Below the pieces are notes generated by a model. It worked only from the letters and a program-made list of their open reading frames with translations. It made no database searches and had not been told where the DNA came from. Positions 28,227 through 37,141 of a stretch of DNA of 64,000 nt are shown one piece after another (the stretch's first letter is position 1; the number at the start of each line of letters is the position of its first letter). Location: contig JAJXZF010000045.1 of NCBI GenBank assembly GCA_021780225.1, forward strand, positions 1 through 64,000. The letters are read 5' to 3'. The DNA comes from Deltaproteobacteria bacterium (GTDB taxonomy: Bacteria > Desulfobacterota > Binatia > Binatales > Binataceae). A program made the translations under genes and the position numbers.

Positions 28227-29201
28227 TCAGGATCGATCATGCGGCCCGGACGCTGAATTATCCGGCGTTCGGGCCGTTTCGTTTCGCGCCGTCCTGCCGC
28301 CCATCGCGCGCGCGAGCGCCGCCGGCAAAAATGTGCGCGCGAGCCGCAGCATGGTTTTGAAATCGGCCGGCCGCGCCCGCAGCGCGCGCATGAAACAGCC
28401 GCGCGCCCTTTGCGGATCGCCGTCGCGCAGCGCCAGCAATCCTTCATAGCCCCACGCGCTCGCCGCCGCCCGCCGGGTGCCGCGAATCAATCCACGCGCG
28501 GCGCCGCCGTAGCGTTCGCCGAGGCGACGAATAAAAATTTCCTGATACGGCAGATATTTTTCGATCCGCACGCCCGGCGATTCCCATCGGTAGCGCACCA
28601 GCCGTTCCGGCACGTAAGCGAACTCGCCCCGCTCGCGCATCACGATGAAAAAAAACGGGTCTTCGTAGGCGGCGGAACGAAACTCTTCGACGAAGCCGCC
28701 CGTCGCCAGAAACGCGTCGCGGCGCATCACCGCCGTGCTCGGAATAATCGGCCACCAGCGCGTGAGCATGTCGGCCATCGACGGCGCCCGGGCGCAATCC
28801 GGCGTGACGTAAGAGCCGGCGACCTGATTGCCGGCCGCGTCGATCGGAATCGCGTCGCTGAAGACGAGCACGACTTCGGGCCGTTCGCCGAGCGGCGGAA
28901 CGGTGCGCGCGAGCTTCTCCGGCGTCCATTCGTCATCGGCGTCGAGGAACGCGAGAAATTCTCCCGTGGCCATCCGGGCGCCGGCGTTGCGCGCCGCCGC
29001 CGGGCCGCGATTCGGCTGATGGAGCGTGCGAATCCGATCGCCAAAGCCGGCGAGAATCGCGCGGGTCGAATCGGTCGAGCCGTCATCGACGACGATCGTT
29101 TCGAGCGCGCCGTCGAACCGCTGCGCGAGCACGCTTGCGACCGCGCGGCCGATCGTCGCCGCGCCGTTGTAAACCGGTATCACCGCCGACACGCGCGCCA
29201 T
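28227..29201 (-). CDS. family 2 glycosyltransferase
   Basis: 324 residues from the ATG at 29201 (MARVSAVIPVYNGAATIG). The ORF track extends this frame to 30503 through the antisense of the MFS gene, which is not real. GT-A fold: IVVDDGSTDSTR (nucleotide sugar binding) and FLDADDEW (the DxD metal motif). An extended C-terminal region of about 100 helical residues ends FKTMLRLARTFLPAALARAMGGRT, which strongly resembles the tail of the GT2 at 50212-51144; these two are paralogues. No acceptor can be inferred. Confidence 0.9.
   Translation of the reverse strand: MARVSAVIPVYNGAATIGRAVASVLAQRFDGALETIVVDDGSTDSTRAILAGFGDRIRTLHQPNRGPAAARNAGARMATGEFLAFLDADDEWTPEKLARTVPPLGERPEVVLVFSDAIPIDAAGNQVAGSYVTPDCARAPSMADMLTRWWPIIPSTAVMRRDAFLATGGFVEEFRSAAYEDPFFFIVMRERGEFAYVPERLVRYRWESPGVRIEKYLPYQEIFIRRLGERYGGAARGLIRGTRRAAASAWGYEGLLALRDGDPQRARGCFMRALRARPADFKTMLRLARTFLPAALARAMGGRTARNETARTPDNSASGPHDRS
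28242..28284 (+). terminator. probable terminator of the LLM oxidoreductase gene
   Basis: CGGCCCGGACGC pairs with GCGTTCGGGCCG (one G-U pair) across an 11-base loop, followed by TTTCGTTT on the plus strand. It starts 40 bases after the LLM stop and is embedded in the last codons of the convergent glycosyltransferase. Confidence 0.6.
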
Positions 29202-29306
29202 CGCGGACGAATCTAGCATACCGGCCGCCGCCCATGCGGCGGGCGCGGCGGCGCGATGGCAAATCGGGGGCGGCGCGGATAAGCTCGCGCCGGGGAGAAC
29301 GCTGGG

Positions 29307-30605
29307 ATGGCCGAGACGCAGGCTTCGATTGCGATCGCGGCGGCGGAAGCCGTCCGCTGGCCGCGGCGATATACGGTCGTTCTGATGTTCGCGCTGGCGA
29401 CGGCGCTCTGTTACGTCGATCGCACCAATATCGCGATCGCAATTATCCCGCTCGCGCGCGATCACGGTTACGGCCCGGAACAGACGGGGCTGGTGCTGTC
29501 CGCTTTTTTCTGGGGCTACCTGTGGTTGCAGATGGTGGGCGGATGGATGGCGGATCGGTTCGGCGGCAAGCGCGTGCTGGCGGCCGGCGTCGCGCTCTGG
29601 TCGGTCGCGACGTTTCTCACGCCGCTCGCGGCGTCGTGGTCCTTCGGCGCGCTGCTCGCGATGCGCGCGCTGCTGGGCGCGGGCGAGGCGGTGAATTTTC
29701 CGGCGGTGCACAGTCTCGCGGCGCGCTGGACGATCGCGTCCGAACGCGCGCGGGCGATTTCGCTCCATTTCAGCGGCGTCGCTTTCGGCACGATTGTCGC
29801 GATGCTGATCAGCCCGATTATCATCCTGCGCTGCGGATGGCCGGCGGTCTTTTATATTTCGGGCGCGATCGGCGTGCTCTGGCTGGCGGCGTGGCAGATC
29901 AAAGCGGCCGACGGTCCCGAGAATTGCAGTGGCGTGAGCGAGACCGAGATGGCGATCATCGCCGCCGGGCGCGCCGATCAGATTACGCTGGCCGATTCGA
30001 TTCCGTGGCGCGCAATCATGCGCGAAAAAGCGGTCTGGGCGATCGTCATCGCCCATCTCTGCAATAATTTCGGCTTCTACATCATCCTGCTGTGGCTGCC
30101 GAGCTATCTGAAGGCGACTTTCGGCGTGACGATGGCGCGGCTGGGGATGTTTTCGGTCGTGCCGTGGATCGCGGCGTTCGTCGTGCAGAATTTGAGCGGC
30201 TGGCTCGCCGACGGATGGCATCGGCGCGGAGTTCCGTTGACGGTGGTGCGCAAGACGATGCAGGCGGCGGCGTTTTCGATCGGCGCCGCGCCGCTGCTGC
30301 TGCTGCCGGCGATGCATTCGCCGGTTGCGGCGGTCGCGCTGGTCACGCTGTCGCTGGCCGGCACGGCGATCGGGTCGGGCGCTTTCGCCGCGAACCATCT
30401 CGACGTCGCGCCGCGCTACGCTGGTATTCTGATGGGCTTGTCGAACACGGCGGCGACCGTGCCGGGAATCGTGGGCGTGGCCGTGACCGGCTTCATCCTG
30501 CAACGCACCGGTTCGTTCAACGGCGCTTTTTACCTGACCGTCGCGATTTATCTGACCGGGATGGTTTGCTATCTCGCGATGGCGAGCGGCGAGCGCAAGA
30601 TCTGA
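29307..30605 (+). CDS. MFS transporter, anion:cation symporter-like
   Basis: 432 residues, twelve predicted membrane helices. The start of helix 1 onward, LCYVDRTNIAIAIIPLARDHGYG, and the loop 2-3 motif GGWMADRFGGKRVL are typical of the ACS/phthalate-type MFS family, which imports organic anions by H+ symport. FIILLWLPSYLKATFGV and ANHLDVAPRYAGILMGLSNT are further marks of the group. It is divergent from the GT2 gene, with 105 bases between starts. The transported anion is unknown. Confidence 0.88.
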   Translation: MAETQASIAIAAAEAVRWPRRYTVVLMFALATALCYVDRTNIAIAIIPLARDHGYGPEQTGLVLSAFFWGYLWLQMVGGWMADRFGGKRVLAAGVALWSVATFLTPLAASWSFGALLAMRALLGAGEAVNFPAVHSLAARWTIASERARAISLHFSGVAFGTIVAMLISPIIILRCGWPAVFYISGAIGVLWLAAWQIKAADGPENCSGVSETEMAIIAAGRADQITLADSIPWRAIMREKAVWAIVIAHLCNNFGFYIILLWLPSYLKATFGVTMARLGMFSVVPWIAAFVVQNLSGWLADGWHRRGVPLTVVRKTMQAAAFSIGAAPLLLLPAMHSPVAAVALVTLSLAGTAIGSGAFAANHLDVAPRYAGILMGLSNTAATVPGIVGVAVTGFILQRTGSFNGAFYLTVAIYLTGMVCYLAMASGERKI

Positions 30606-30640
30606 CGCGCGCGCCGCGCAGGACGCGATCGCGCGCGGGC

Positions 30641-31465
30641 TCAGCGCGGGCGCGGCTTGACGCCGATCAACGCTTCGAGGGCGGCGTGCAGATGGCCGTT
30701 GCTGGCGACCAAGCCGGGCACCTTCACCGATTTTTTATTGAAAACGATCGGATCGCCGTGAATGTCCGTGACCGCGCCGCCGGCCGCGAGGATCAAGGCC
30801 GCGCCCGAGGCGATATCCCATTCGCTTTTCGGCGTGAGGGTAAAAGTCGCGTCCGCCCGTCCGGCCGCGACCAGCGCGAGCTTGTAGGCGACGCTGCCGA
30901 TCGCCCGCACCGTCATCGAACCTTCGTAGGCTTTCCATTCCCCGCGCGAGGTTTCGCTGCGGCTGGCGAGGATCGTCGCATGATCGAGCGTGGCGGTGGA
31001 ACTGACCGCGGCCGGCGCGTGATCGACGAAGCATCCGAAACCCGCGCCGCCGGAGAAAAGCTCGCGCTTGATCGGATTGTAGGTCACCCCGAGCACCGGC
31101 GAACCGGCTTCGGTCAGCGCGATCGCCACGACGAACTCCGGAATCCCTTTGATGAATTCCTTGGTGCCGTCGAGCGGATCGACGATCCATACGCGTTCGC
31201 GGTCGAGCCGGCTGCCGTCATCGGCGGTCTCCTCCGAGAGCCATCCGTATTCGGGAAAGCCGCCGTGCAGGAGTTGTTTCAGGCGTGCGTCGGCCTCGAA
31301 ATCCGCGGTGGTGACGGGGTTGTCCTTGCCTTTGGAATCGATGTCGTAGCCGCGTTCGCGATAGTAGCGCTCGAGGATCGCGCCGGCGGCGAGCGCCGCC
31401 TGATGGGCGGCCTCGAGCTCGCGTGCGAATTGCCAATGCCGGGCGGCGGTTTCAGCTTCTTTCAT
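30641..31465 (-). CDS. cysQ: 3'(2'),5'-bisphosphate nucleotidase / inositol-phosphatase family
   Basis: 274 residues. Mg-dependent phosphatase fold: [32 protein letters not shown] (DPxDGT metal motif in the CysQ-type context with KEFI) and [17 protein letters not shown]. CysQ removes the 3'-phosphate from PAP, the by-product of PAPS-using sulfotransferases and of sulfate assimilation. Two sulfotransferases in this window make that role attractive. Its ATG overlaps the stop of the DHS-like gene by 4 bases, so the two are translationally coupled. Inositol-monophosphatase activity is the alternative. Confidence 0.88.
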   Translation of the reverse strand: MKEAETAARHWQFARELEAAHQAALAAGAILERYYRERGYDIDSKGKDNPVTTADFEADARLKQLLHGGFPEYGWLSEETADDGSRLDRERVWIVDPLDGTKEFIKGIPEFVVAIALTEAGSPVLGVTYNPIKRELFSGGAGFGCFVDHAPAAVSSTATLDHATILASRSETSRGEWKAYEGSMTVRAIGSVAYKLALVAAGRADATFTLTPKSEWDIASGAALILAAGGAVTDIHGDPIVFNKKSVKVPGLVASNGHLHAALEALIGVKPRPR

Positions 31466-32622
31466 CCCGCAGATTTCCTCTTTGCGCCGCGGCCCGATTT
31501 CGCTTCGGCGGCGGCGCGTTTGCGCAGTACTTTTTCGTAGGCCGACTTGAGCCGCGCCATCATCTCCTCGCGCCGTTCGTACAACCGGCGCGGTTTGCGC
31601 GCCTTGCGGCGGGCGAGCGCGTAGGCCGTGATCAGCGGCAGCGCGACTGTGCTATCGACGTAGCAGACCACCGAATCGGGCAATCGGTCGGGGTCTATTT
31701 TACCCCAACTGACCGCTTCGGCCGGAGTCGCGCCGGAAAGTCCGCCGGTGTCGGGCCGCGCGTCGGTCACCTGCAGGAAATAGTCGTGGCCTTTTTCCGC
31801 CACGCCCATCACTTCCTGAATCTGGGGTTCGGTCTGCAACACGAAATTTTTCGGCGAGCCGCCGCCGAGGATGAACACCGCCGACTTCATCCCGCGCGCC
31901 TTCGCGTCGTACACGATCGCGGCGGTTTCGTTGACGTCGCTCAGCGGGTCGATGCGCAGCTCGTAGCCTTCGATTTCGAGCGCCGCGAGATTCATCCCGA
32001 TCGACGAATCCCCCGGCGACGAGGTGTAGACCGGCAGCGCGTGCTTGTGCGCCGCCGCCAGCAGCGAGCGGCGTTCCAGCTTGAGCACGCGCTCGCGCTC
32101 GGCGACGTAGCGGCCGGCGAGGTAATGGAACTCCGCCGTGCCCATCGCGCGCTGAAACTCGGGTTGGCGCGCGACTTCGCGGAAAAAAGCGTCGGTGGAG
32201 AGCAGCACGCGGTAATCGAAAAATATATCGTAAATCCGGACCACGCCCGCCTTGCGCAGCGCGACGTCGTCGGCCTCCGCCGAACCCTGGTACATCTTCA
32301 GGCCCAGTCCGAAATGCGCGTCGTGGTAGAGATTGGCGCCCGTCGAGACCATCCAATCGACAAAACCATTTTCGATCAGGGGAATGATGCAGGACATGCC
32401 GAGTCCGGCCGGCGTCAAGGCGCCGGTCAGACTGACGCCGACGATGACATCCTCCGCGAGCATCTTCTCGGCAAACAGGCGGCATGCTTCGCGCAGGCGG
32501 CGGCCGTTATAGGCAAGAAAGGCGGTATCGACCAGATCCGCCGCGGACATGCGTCCGGTGACTCCGGCGGGATTGATGCGAGCGCCGGCGATCCGCTCGA
32601 CAGACGGTGTATTGCGGGCCAT
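31462..32622 (-). CDS. deoxyhypusine synthase-like protein
   Basis: About 386 residues from the ATG at 32622 ([13 protein letters not shown]); an earlier ATG at 32682 adds 20 residues. The deoxyhypusine-synthase fold is well preserved: [52 protein letters not shown] and [13 protein letters not shown]. The catalytic Lys of eukaryotic DHS (GGGVVKHH) has its counterpart in GGGSPKNF, at about residue 258. Bacteria lack eIF5A, so these homologues are thought to act on free polyamines, for example in homospermidine-type synthesis. That is an inference here. It lies first in a unit with cysQ. A basic Lys-rich tail ends the protein. Confidence 0.88.
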   Translation of the reverse strand: MARNTPSVERIAGARINPAGVTGRMSAADLVDTAFLAYNGRRLREACRLFAEKMLAEDVIVGVSLTGALTPAGLGMSCIIPLIENGFVDWMVSTGANLYHDAHFGLGLKMYQGSAEADDVALRKAGVVRIYDIFFDYRVLLSTDAFFREVARQPEFQRAMGTAEFHYLAGRYVAERERVLKLERRSLLAAAHKHALPVYTSSPGDSSIGMNLAALEIEGYELRIDPLSDVNETAAIVYDAKARGMKSAVFILGGGSPKNFVLQTEPQIQEVMGVAEKGHDYFLQVTDARPDTGGLSGATPAEAVSWGKIDPDRLPDSVVCYVDSTVALPLITAYALARRKARKPRRLYERREEMMARLKSAYEKVLRKRAAAEAKSGRGAKRKSAG

Positions 32623-32838
32623 CGAAGTTCCGTTAAGCCGGCCTCGGGCGGGCCGGGCTGGCGCTGGAGATTGAACCGTCATCCTAGCGATCGCCGCATA
32701 TCGATTCCATGTAGCGGCATCATTGGCGGATTAGCGCCGTGAGGCTCCGATTCCGGCGCGTCGGATGAATTTGGCTGATTTGCGCATCAGCGGCCATCGC
32801 CCTAAGATTGGCCTTGGGGATTGTTCTCGGGGGTTTCT

Positions 32839-33660
32839 ATGGCGATCATTGCGATTACCCAGCATATCGGCACGCGCGCCGATGAGCTGGGCCGGCTTGT
32901 TGCCGAGCGGCTCGGCTATCGGTTCCTGAATTCCCAGATGGTCATCGACGAGGCGGCGAGGCGATTCAACGCGCCGCCGGAACAGCTTATCGTCGCCGAT
33001 GAACGCAGGCCGCATTTCTGGGAGCGGCTTAAGACCGATACCGCGCGATTCATTCCGCTGTTCCGGGCCACGACGCTCAAATTTATGGCGGCTGACAACC
33101 TGGTGATCCTCGGCCGGTCGGTCGCGATTTTATTGCCGGATGCCGGGATGGGTTTGCGTGTACGGCTGGTGGCGCCGCTCAAGGAGCGGACCGCCGCCGT
33201 TGCGATCGAGGAGAATCTTGCCGCCGCTGTGGCCGAGCGGCGGGTGCGCGATTACGACCGGGAGATTCGCGCGCGCATGCAGACTTTGTTCAACGTCGAC
33301 ATCGAAGATCCTCTAAGCCATCATCTGACGCTCAATATCCACGCCACGCCGCTTGCCACGCTTTTGACGATGCTGACCGAGGCGGCGGCGGAAATCGATC
33401 GCGCCGCGCCGGCGGACGGCCGCCAGAAATTGTGCGACGAGGCGCTCGCGGCTGAAGTCCGCGCGACTCTGATGTCCCATCCGAAGATCGGTCACGCGCC
33501 GCTCGAAGTGAATTGCCTGGGCGGGAAGGTGCGGGTCAACGGTCCCGGATTGGTGCCGCCGTGGGACGACCTGATCGGCAGAGTGGCGCGCAACGTCGAA
33601 GGCGTCAGCGCCGTCGAGGTCAATGCCGAAGAGGCCGCGGCGCCGGTTCGTCCCGCCTGA
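32839..33660 (+). CDS. cytidylate kinase-like protein with C-terminal BON domain
   Basis: 273 residues from the ATG at 32839 (MAIIAITQHIGTRAD); the ORF track start is 18 bases earlier. Residues 1-190 resemble the cytidylate-kinase-like family (GRLVAERLGYRFLNSQMVIDEAARR, NLVILGRSVAILLP, RVRLVAPLKERTAAVA). The P-loop normally reading R-x-x-G-S-G-G is here TQHIGTRADELG, so ATP binding is doubtful. Residues about 205-270 (LAAEVRATLMSHPKIGHAPLEVNCLGGKVRVNG) look like a BON domain, which binds lipid or surfaces in other proteins. Function unknown. Stands alone ahead of pgpA with an 82-base gap. Confidence 0.72.
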   Translation: MAIIAITQHIGTRADELGRLVAERLGYRFLNSQMVIDEAARRFNAPPEQLIVADERRPHFWERLKTDTARFIPLFRATTLKFMAADNLVILGRSVAILLPDAGMGLRVRLVAPLKERTAAVAIEENLAAAVAERRVRDYDREIRARMQTLFNVDIEDPLSHHLTLNIHATPLATLLTMLTEAAAEIDRAAPADGRQKLCDEALAAEVRATLMSHPKIGHAPLEVNCLGGKVRVNGPGLVPPWDDLIGRVARNVEGVSAVEVNAEEAAAPVRPA

Positions 33661-33742
33661 CCGGCGGCTCCGTTGCGGGCCAGGCATCGGCTGGACGCTT
33701 CGGGCTGCGCCGTCGCGGCGAGAATGATATCGTCGGCGCGCC

Positions 33743-34216
33743 GTGCGCAGCGTAACCCGTCGAATCGTGATTTTTCTGGCGACCGGCGCCGGCAGCGGCT
33801 ACGCGCCGATCGCTTCGGGGACCGCGGGCTCGGTCGTGGGACTCGCGCTGGCCTATTTTGTCCTCGCCCCGATTTGGCAAGCCTATCCGCTGGGTTTCGC
33901 CCTATGCTTCGGAATCGCGTTCATCGGCGGATGCGGCGTCGCCGGCGCCGCCGAACGGATTTTAGGCGAGCATGACAGCTCGAAAATCGTGCTGGATGAA
34001 ATCTTCGGGATGGTCGCGGCGATGTTCTTGAATCCGTCCGGCGTTCCATGGGTCGCCGCGAGTTTCGTCATTTTTCGTTTTTTCGATATCGTCAAACCCT
34101 TTCCGGCCAGTTATTTTGACCGCCGGGTCGGCGGCGGCGCGGGCGTGATGCTTGACGATTTGGCCGCGGGCATCTATGCCAACCTGATGCTGCAGGCCGC
34201 GCGCCGGCTGCTATAA
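33743..34216 (+). CDS. pgpA: phosphatidylglycerophosphatase A
   Basis: 157 residues from a GTG start. It dephosphorylates phosphatidylglycerol phosphate at the inner membrane. The signature ATGAGSGYAPIASGTAGSVVG, VLDEIFGMVAAM, FRFFDIVKPFPA and GVMLDDLAAGIYANL are all present with several membrane segments. It precedes cinA, a pairing found in many genomes; the gap is 41 bases. Confidence 0.93.
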   Translation: MRSVTRRIVIFLATGAGSGYAPIASGTAGSVVGLALAYFVLAPIWQAYPLGFALCFGIAFIGGCGVAGAAERILGEHDSSKIVLDEIFGMVAAMFLNPSGVPWVAASFVIFRFFDIVKPFPASYFDRRVGGGAGVMLDDLAAGIYANLMLQAARRLL

Positions 34217-34257
34217 GGTCAGTTTGGCGGCGCCGACGGCCGCCCAAGGAGCGAGCC

Positions 34258-35541
34258 ATGATCGAACGTGCCGTGATTCTTTCCACCGGCGATGAAATCA
34301 CCACCGGCAAGGTGCTGGACAGCAACGCGAACTACCTGGCCGACAAGCTCAACGAAATCGGCGTCGATCTAGTCGCCGTGATTACGGTGGGCGACGTGCA
34401 CGAACGGCTCGAATGGGCATGGCGGACCGCGATGGATATGGCCGACGTGGTGCTCTCGACCGGCGGTATCGGCCCGACCGCCGACGATTTGACCACGGAG
34501 ACGATCGCGCGCCTGACCGGCAAAAAATTGTGGCGCCATGAACCGTCCGTCGAACACATGCGCCGGCTGTTCGAGTCGGTCGGCCGGGTGATGCCGGAGA
34601 ACAATATCAAGCAGGCGCTCTTTCCCGAGACCGCCGAGGTGATTCCCAATCCGCTCGGAACGGCGCCGGGGTTTCGGATGCCGGTCTTGATGAAGGACCA
34701 TACGGCCCATCTGGTCGTGATGCCGGGCGTGCCGCGCGAAATGAAGCCGATGTTCGAGAACGAGGTGATCCCGTGGATTCGGCAGAACCGCGGCTCGGAC
34801 AAAATCTTCGCCACGCGCATTTTCCAGACCTTCGGCATCAGCGAATCCGGTCTCGATCAGGCGGTCGCCGGCTTGATCCGGCCGGAGGAGGCCAAGGTCG
34901 GCTTTCGCGCGAGCTTTCCGCAGATTTCGATGAAGGTGATGGTCGAGGACGCGCCCGGACGCGCCGAGCGGCGGCTGGAGGAATTGAGCGAGCGGGTGCG
35001 CGCCCGCGTCGGCGAGTTTATTTATGCCGAGGGCGAGCGTTCGATGGAGGAAGTGATCTGCGAACTTTACACCGAGAAACAGCTCAAACTCGCGATCGCC
35101 GAATCGTGCACCGGCGGCCTGATCGGCCATCGCATCACCAACGTGGCTGGCAGCTCGAACTACTTTTGCGGCGACTTCGTGACCTATTCGAATGAACTCA
35201 AAAGCGGATTGCTCGGCGTGAAAGAGACGACCCTGAGGGAATTCGGCGCGGTCAGCGTCGAGTGCGTGCGCGAGATGGCGGCCGGAGCGCGCGCCGCGGC
35301 CAACGCCGGCGTCGCGATCGCGACCTCCGGCGTCGCGGGACCGGCCGGCGGCACGCCCGAGCATCCGGTCGGCACGGTCTGCGTCGCGCTGGATTCGGAA
35401 TCGGTCAAGGCGTCGCGGCGCTTCAACCTGCGCGGCAATCGCGAGTGGATCAAGCTGCTGACTTCGCAGGTGGCGCTGGATTGGCTGCGGCGCTATGCGC
35501 TCGGGATGCCGATCGGAGAATCCGCGCTTTTCCGCAAATGA
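34258..35541 (+). CDS. cinA: CinA, competence/damage-inducible protein with nicotinamide-nucleotide amidase domain
   Basis: 427 residues. The N-terminal MoCF/COG1058 domain (STGDEITTGKVLDSNANYLADKL, LSTGGIGPTADDLTTETIA, PGVPREMKPMFE) is ADP-ribose pyrophosphatase-like. The C-terminal PncC domain (AIAESCTGGLIGHRITNVAGSS, ATSGVAGPAGGTPEHPVGTV) deamidates NMN to NaMN, so the protein recycles pyridine nucleotides. AAGGAGC lies just before the ATG. Followed by a long perfect inverted repeat. No recA neighbour is present, so a competence role is not implied by context. Confidence 0.95.
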   Translation: MIERAVILSTGDEITTGKVLDSNANYLADKLNEIGVDLVAVITVGDVHERLEWAWRTAMDMADVVLSTGGIGPTADDLTTETIARLTGKKLWRHEPSVEHMRRLFESVGRVMPENNIKQALFPETAEVIPNPLGTAPGFRMPVLMKDHTAHLVVMPGVPREMKPMFENEVIPWIRQNRGSDKIFATRIFQTFGISESGLDQAVAGLIRPEEAKVGFRASFPQISMKVMVEDAPGRAERRLEELSERVRARVGEFIYAEGERSMEEVICELYTEKQLKLAIAESCTGGLIGHRITNVAGSSNYFCGDFVTYSNELKSGLLGVKETTLREFGAVSVECVREMAAGARAAANAGVAIATSGVAGPAGGTPEHPVGTVCVALDSESVKASRRFNLRGNREWIKLLTSQVALDWLRRYALGMPIGESALFRK

Positions 35542-35553
35542 TCGGATGGTCAT

Positions 35554-35597
35554 GCGATCGGACGAACGGCCGCGCACGCGGCCGTTCGTCCGATCGC
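35554..35597. repeat. perfect 21-bp inverted repeat with 2-base spacer
   Basis: GCGATCGGACGAACGGCCGCG is followed by CA and then by its exact reverse complement. It starts 12 bases after the cinA stop. There is no T-tract, so it is not a standard intrinsic terminator. It could be a bidirectional or factor-assisted terminator, an mRNA-stabilising hairpin, or a protein-binding palindrome. Confidence 0.85.
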
Positions 35598-35814
35598 GAT
35601 TCGATAGCGCCGCGAAATCGCCGCGGCGGAATGTCCGAATTTCCCATCGAATTGCTTGATTAATAGGGCGATGCTTAAACCCTTTCTCGCCCAGCGGTTT
35701 AATTGATCGTCCGGCGGGCGCCCATTCTCCCGATTGTCTATCGTCCAACTCCCAACTAGCATTTTGACCAATGACGCGCCGCCGCCGCGTCATTCCATTC
35801 GACGGAGGAACCGG

Positions 35815-35850
35815 ATGATTCGGAAATCTCGGATAATTGCGCCATGTTGA
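35815..35850 (+). CDS. possible 11-codon leader peptide overlapping the tauE start
   Basis: GGAGGAA lies 6 bases before an ATG at 35815 that opens an 11-codon frame (MIRKSRIIAPC) ending at a TGA at 35848-35850. This overlaps the tauE ATG at 35844 in another frame. The tauE start itself has no Shine-Dalgarno, so translation may be coupled through this upstream frame. Too short to judge by codon use; real expression is unproven. Confidence 0.35.
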   Translation: MIRKSRIIAPC

Positions 35851-36671
35851 CGATCCTGGGCGGGCTGTTGGCGCTTGCGATTCTCGCTGGCTTCGTCGGC
35901 GCGCTCTCGGGACTGGGCGGCGGCGTCTTTATCGTTCCGGGATTGGTGATACTGGCGCATGTGCCGATGCAGGTCGCGGTCGGCGCGAGCCTGATCTCGG
36001 TGGTTGCGACCAGCGCCGGCGCCAGCGTCGCGTTTGTGCGCGACGGATGGACCAATCTGCGCGTCGCCATCATCCTGGAGTGCGCGACAGTGACCGGAGC
36101 GCTGACGGGGGCTTATCTCGCCGGCGTGATCTCGCAGCCGGTGCTCGAGATGCTGTTCGCGCTGATGATGCTGCAATCGGCTTATTATTCGATCACCAAG
36201 CACGGAGACGAATTGCTGTCCCAGTCCGACCCCCTCTGCGAGCGGCTGCGGCTGGGCGGCGAAGTCCCCGGCGACGACGGCCGGATGACGCCGTACGGCG
36301 TGAGAAATTTGCCCGGCGGCGCGGCGCTGATGGTTATCGCGGGCGTGATGTCGGGATTGCTGGGAATCGGGTCCGGCGCGCTTAAAGTCGCCGCGATGGA
36401 CCATCTCATGAAACTGCCACTCAAGGTTTCGAGCGCGACCAGCAATTTTATGATCGGCGTTACCGCCGGGGCTGGCGCGCTGGTCTTTCTCTCGCGCGGC
36501 GACGTCGCCGCGGCTGTCGCCGCGCCGGTCGCGATCGGCGTTACCGGCGGCGCTTTGCTGGGCAGCCGCATACTGCCGCACGCCAATGTCGGTTATCTGC
36601 GCAAACTGTTCGCCACCATTCTCGTCCTGATCGCAGTCGAGATGGGTTGGCGGGCGCTTTCCGGAATATGA
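35844..36671 (+). CDS. TauE/SafE family membrane permease
   Basis: 275 residues, about eight membrane helices, with the two internal repeats marked by FVGALSGLGGGVFIVPGL and SGLLGIGSGALKVAAMD. The family exports sulfite or sulfoacetate-type sulfonates, or other organosulfur anions. A DUF1634 gene follows with ATGA overlap, a common partner of TauE-type proteins. The start at ATG 35844 lacks a ribosome site of its own (see leader peptide). The substrate cannot be read from sequence. Confidence 0.88.
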   Translation: MLTILGGLLALAILAGFVGALSGLGGGVFIVPGLVILAHVPMQVAVGASLISVVATSAGASVAFVRDGWTNLRVAIILECATVTGALTGAYLAGVISQPVLEMLFALMMLQSAYYSITKHGDELLSQSDPLCERLRLGGEVPGDDGRMTPYGVRNLPGGAALMVIAGVMSGLLGIGSGALKVAAMDHLMKLPLKVSSATSNFMIGVTAGAGALVFLSRGDVAAAVAAPVAIGVTGGALLGSRILPHANVGYLRKLFATILVLIAVEMGWRALSGI

Positions 36672-37090
36672 TGAATCAGCCTGAACGCTACTCGCCGTCG
36701 CCGTCGGACGCTGAAGAAGACCGTATCCTGCGCACCTGGACGCCGCTGATGCTGCGCACGGTCTTGATCGTCAGCACGATCGTTTTGATCGTGGGGATCG
36801 CCGCCACCGTCCTGCACTCGCCCGGCTTCTATATCGATCGATTTCACGCCCTGCAAAGGGGCCAAATGCACGCGACCGAACAATTTTCGATGATTATCCG
36901 CCAAGCCGCCGCCGGCGACCCGCACGCGATCATGACGATCGGACTCTATGTTTTGACCCTGGTGCCGCTGGTGCGCGTCGCCTTTACTTTCGTGTTGTTT
37001 TTGAAAGATCGCGATTATATCTACGTGGCGGCGACCGCCTACGTTCTGAGCGGACTTATCCTGGGCATGGCGCTCGGCCGAATCGGCTGA
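36668..37090 (+). CDS. DUF1634 membrane protein
   Basis: 140 residues from the ATG at 36668, which overlaps the tauE stop. A charged N-terminus is followed by three hydrophobic segments (TVLIVSTIVLIVGIAATVL, TIGLYVLTLVPLVRVAFTFVLFL, YVAATAYVLSGLILGMALG). The layout and position directly after TauE fit DUF1634 proteins, which are presumed accessory subunits of the permease. No catalytic residues are recognisable. Confidence 0.75.
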   Translation: MMNQPERYSPSPSDAEEDRILRTWTPLMLRTVLIVSTIVLIVGIAATVLHSPGFYIDRFHALQRGQMHATEQFSMIIRQAAAGDPHAIMTIGLYVLTLVPLVRVAFTFVLFLKDRDYIYVAATAYVLSGLILGMALGRIG

Positions 37091-37141
37091 GCGCGATTCC
37101 GTCGAACGAATTTTCGGCCGGTGCCGACCGGAGGGGGAACC

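Noticed and set aside
29202-30503. N-terminal extension of the GT2 frame on the minus strand
   Set aside because: It lies antisense to the MFS gene and is low-complexity Arg/His/Asp; the glycosyltransferase fold begins at the ATG at 29201.
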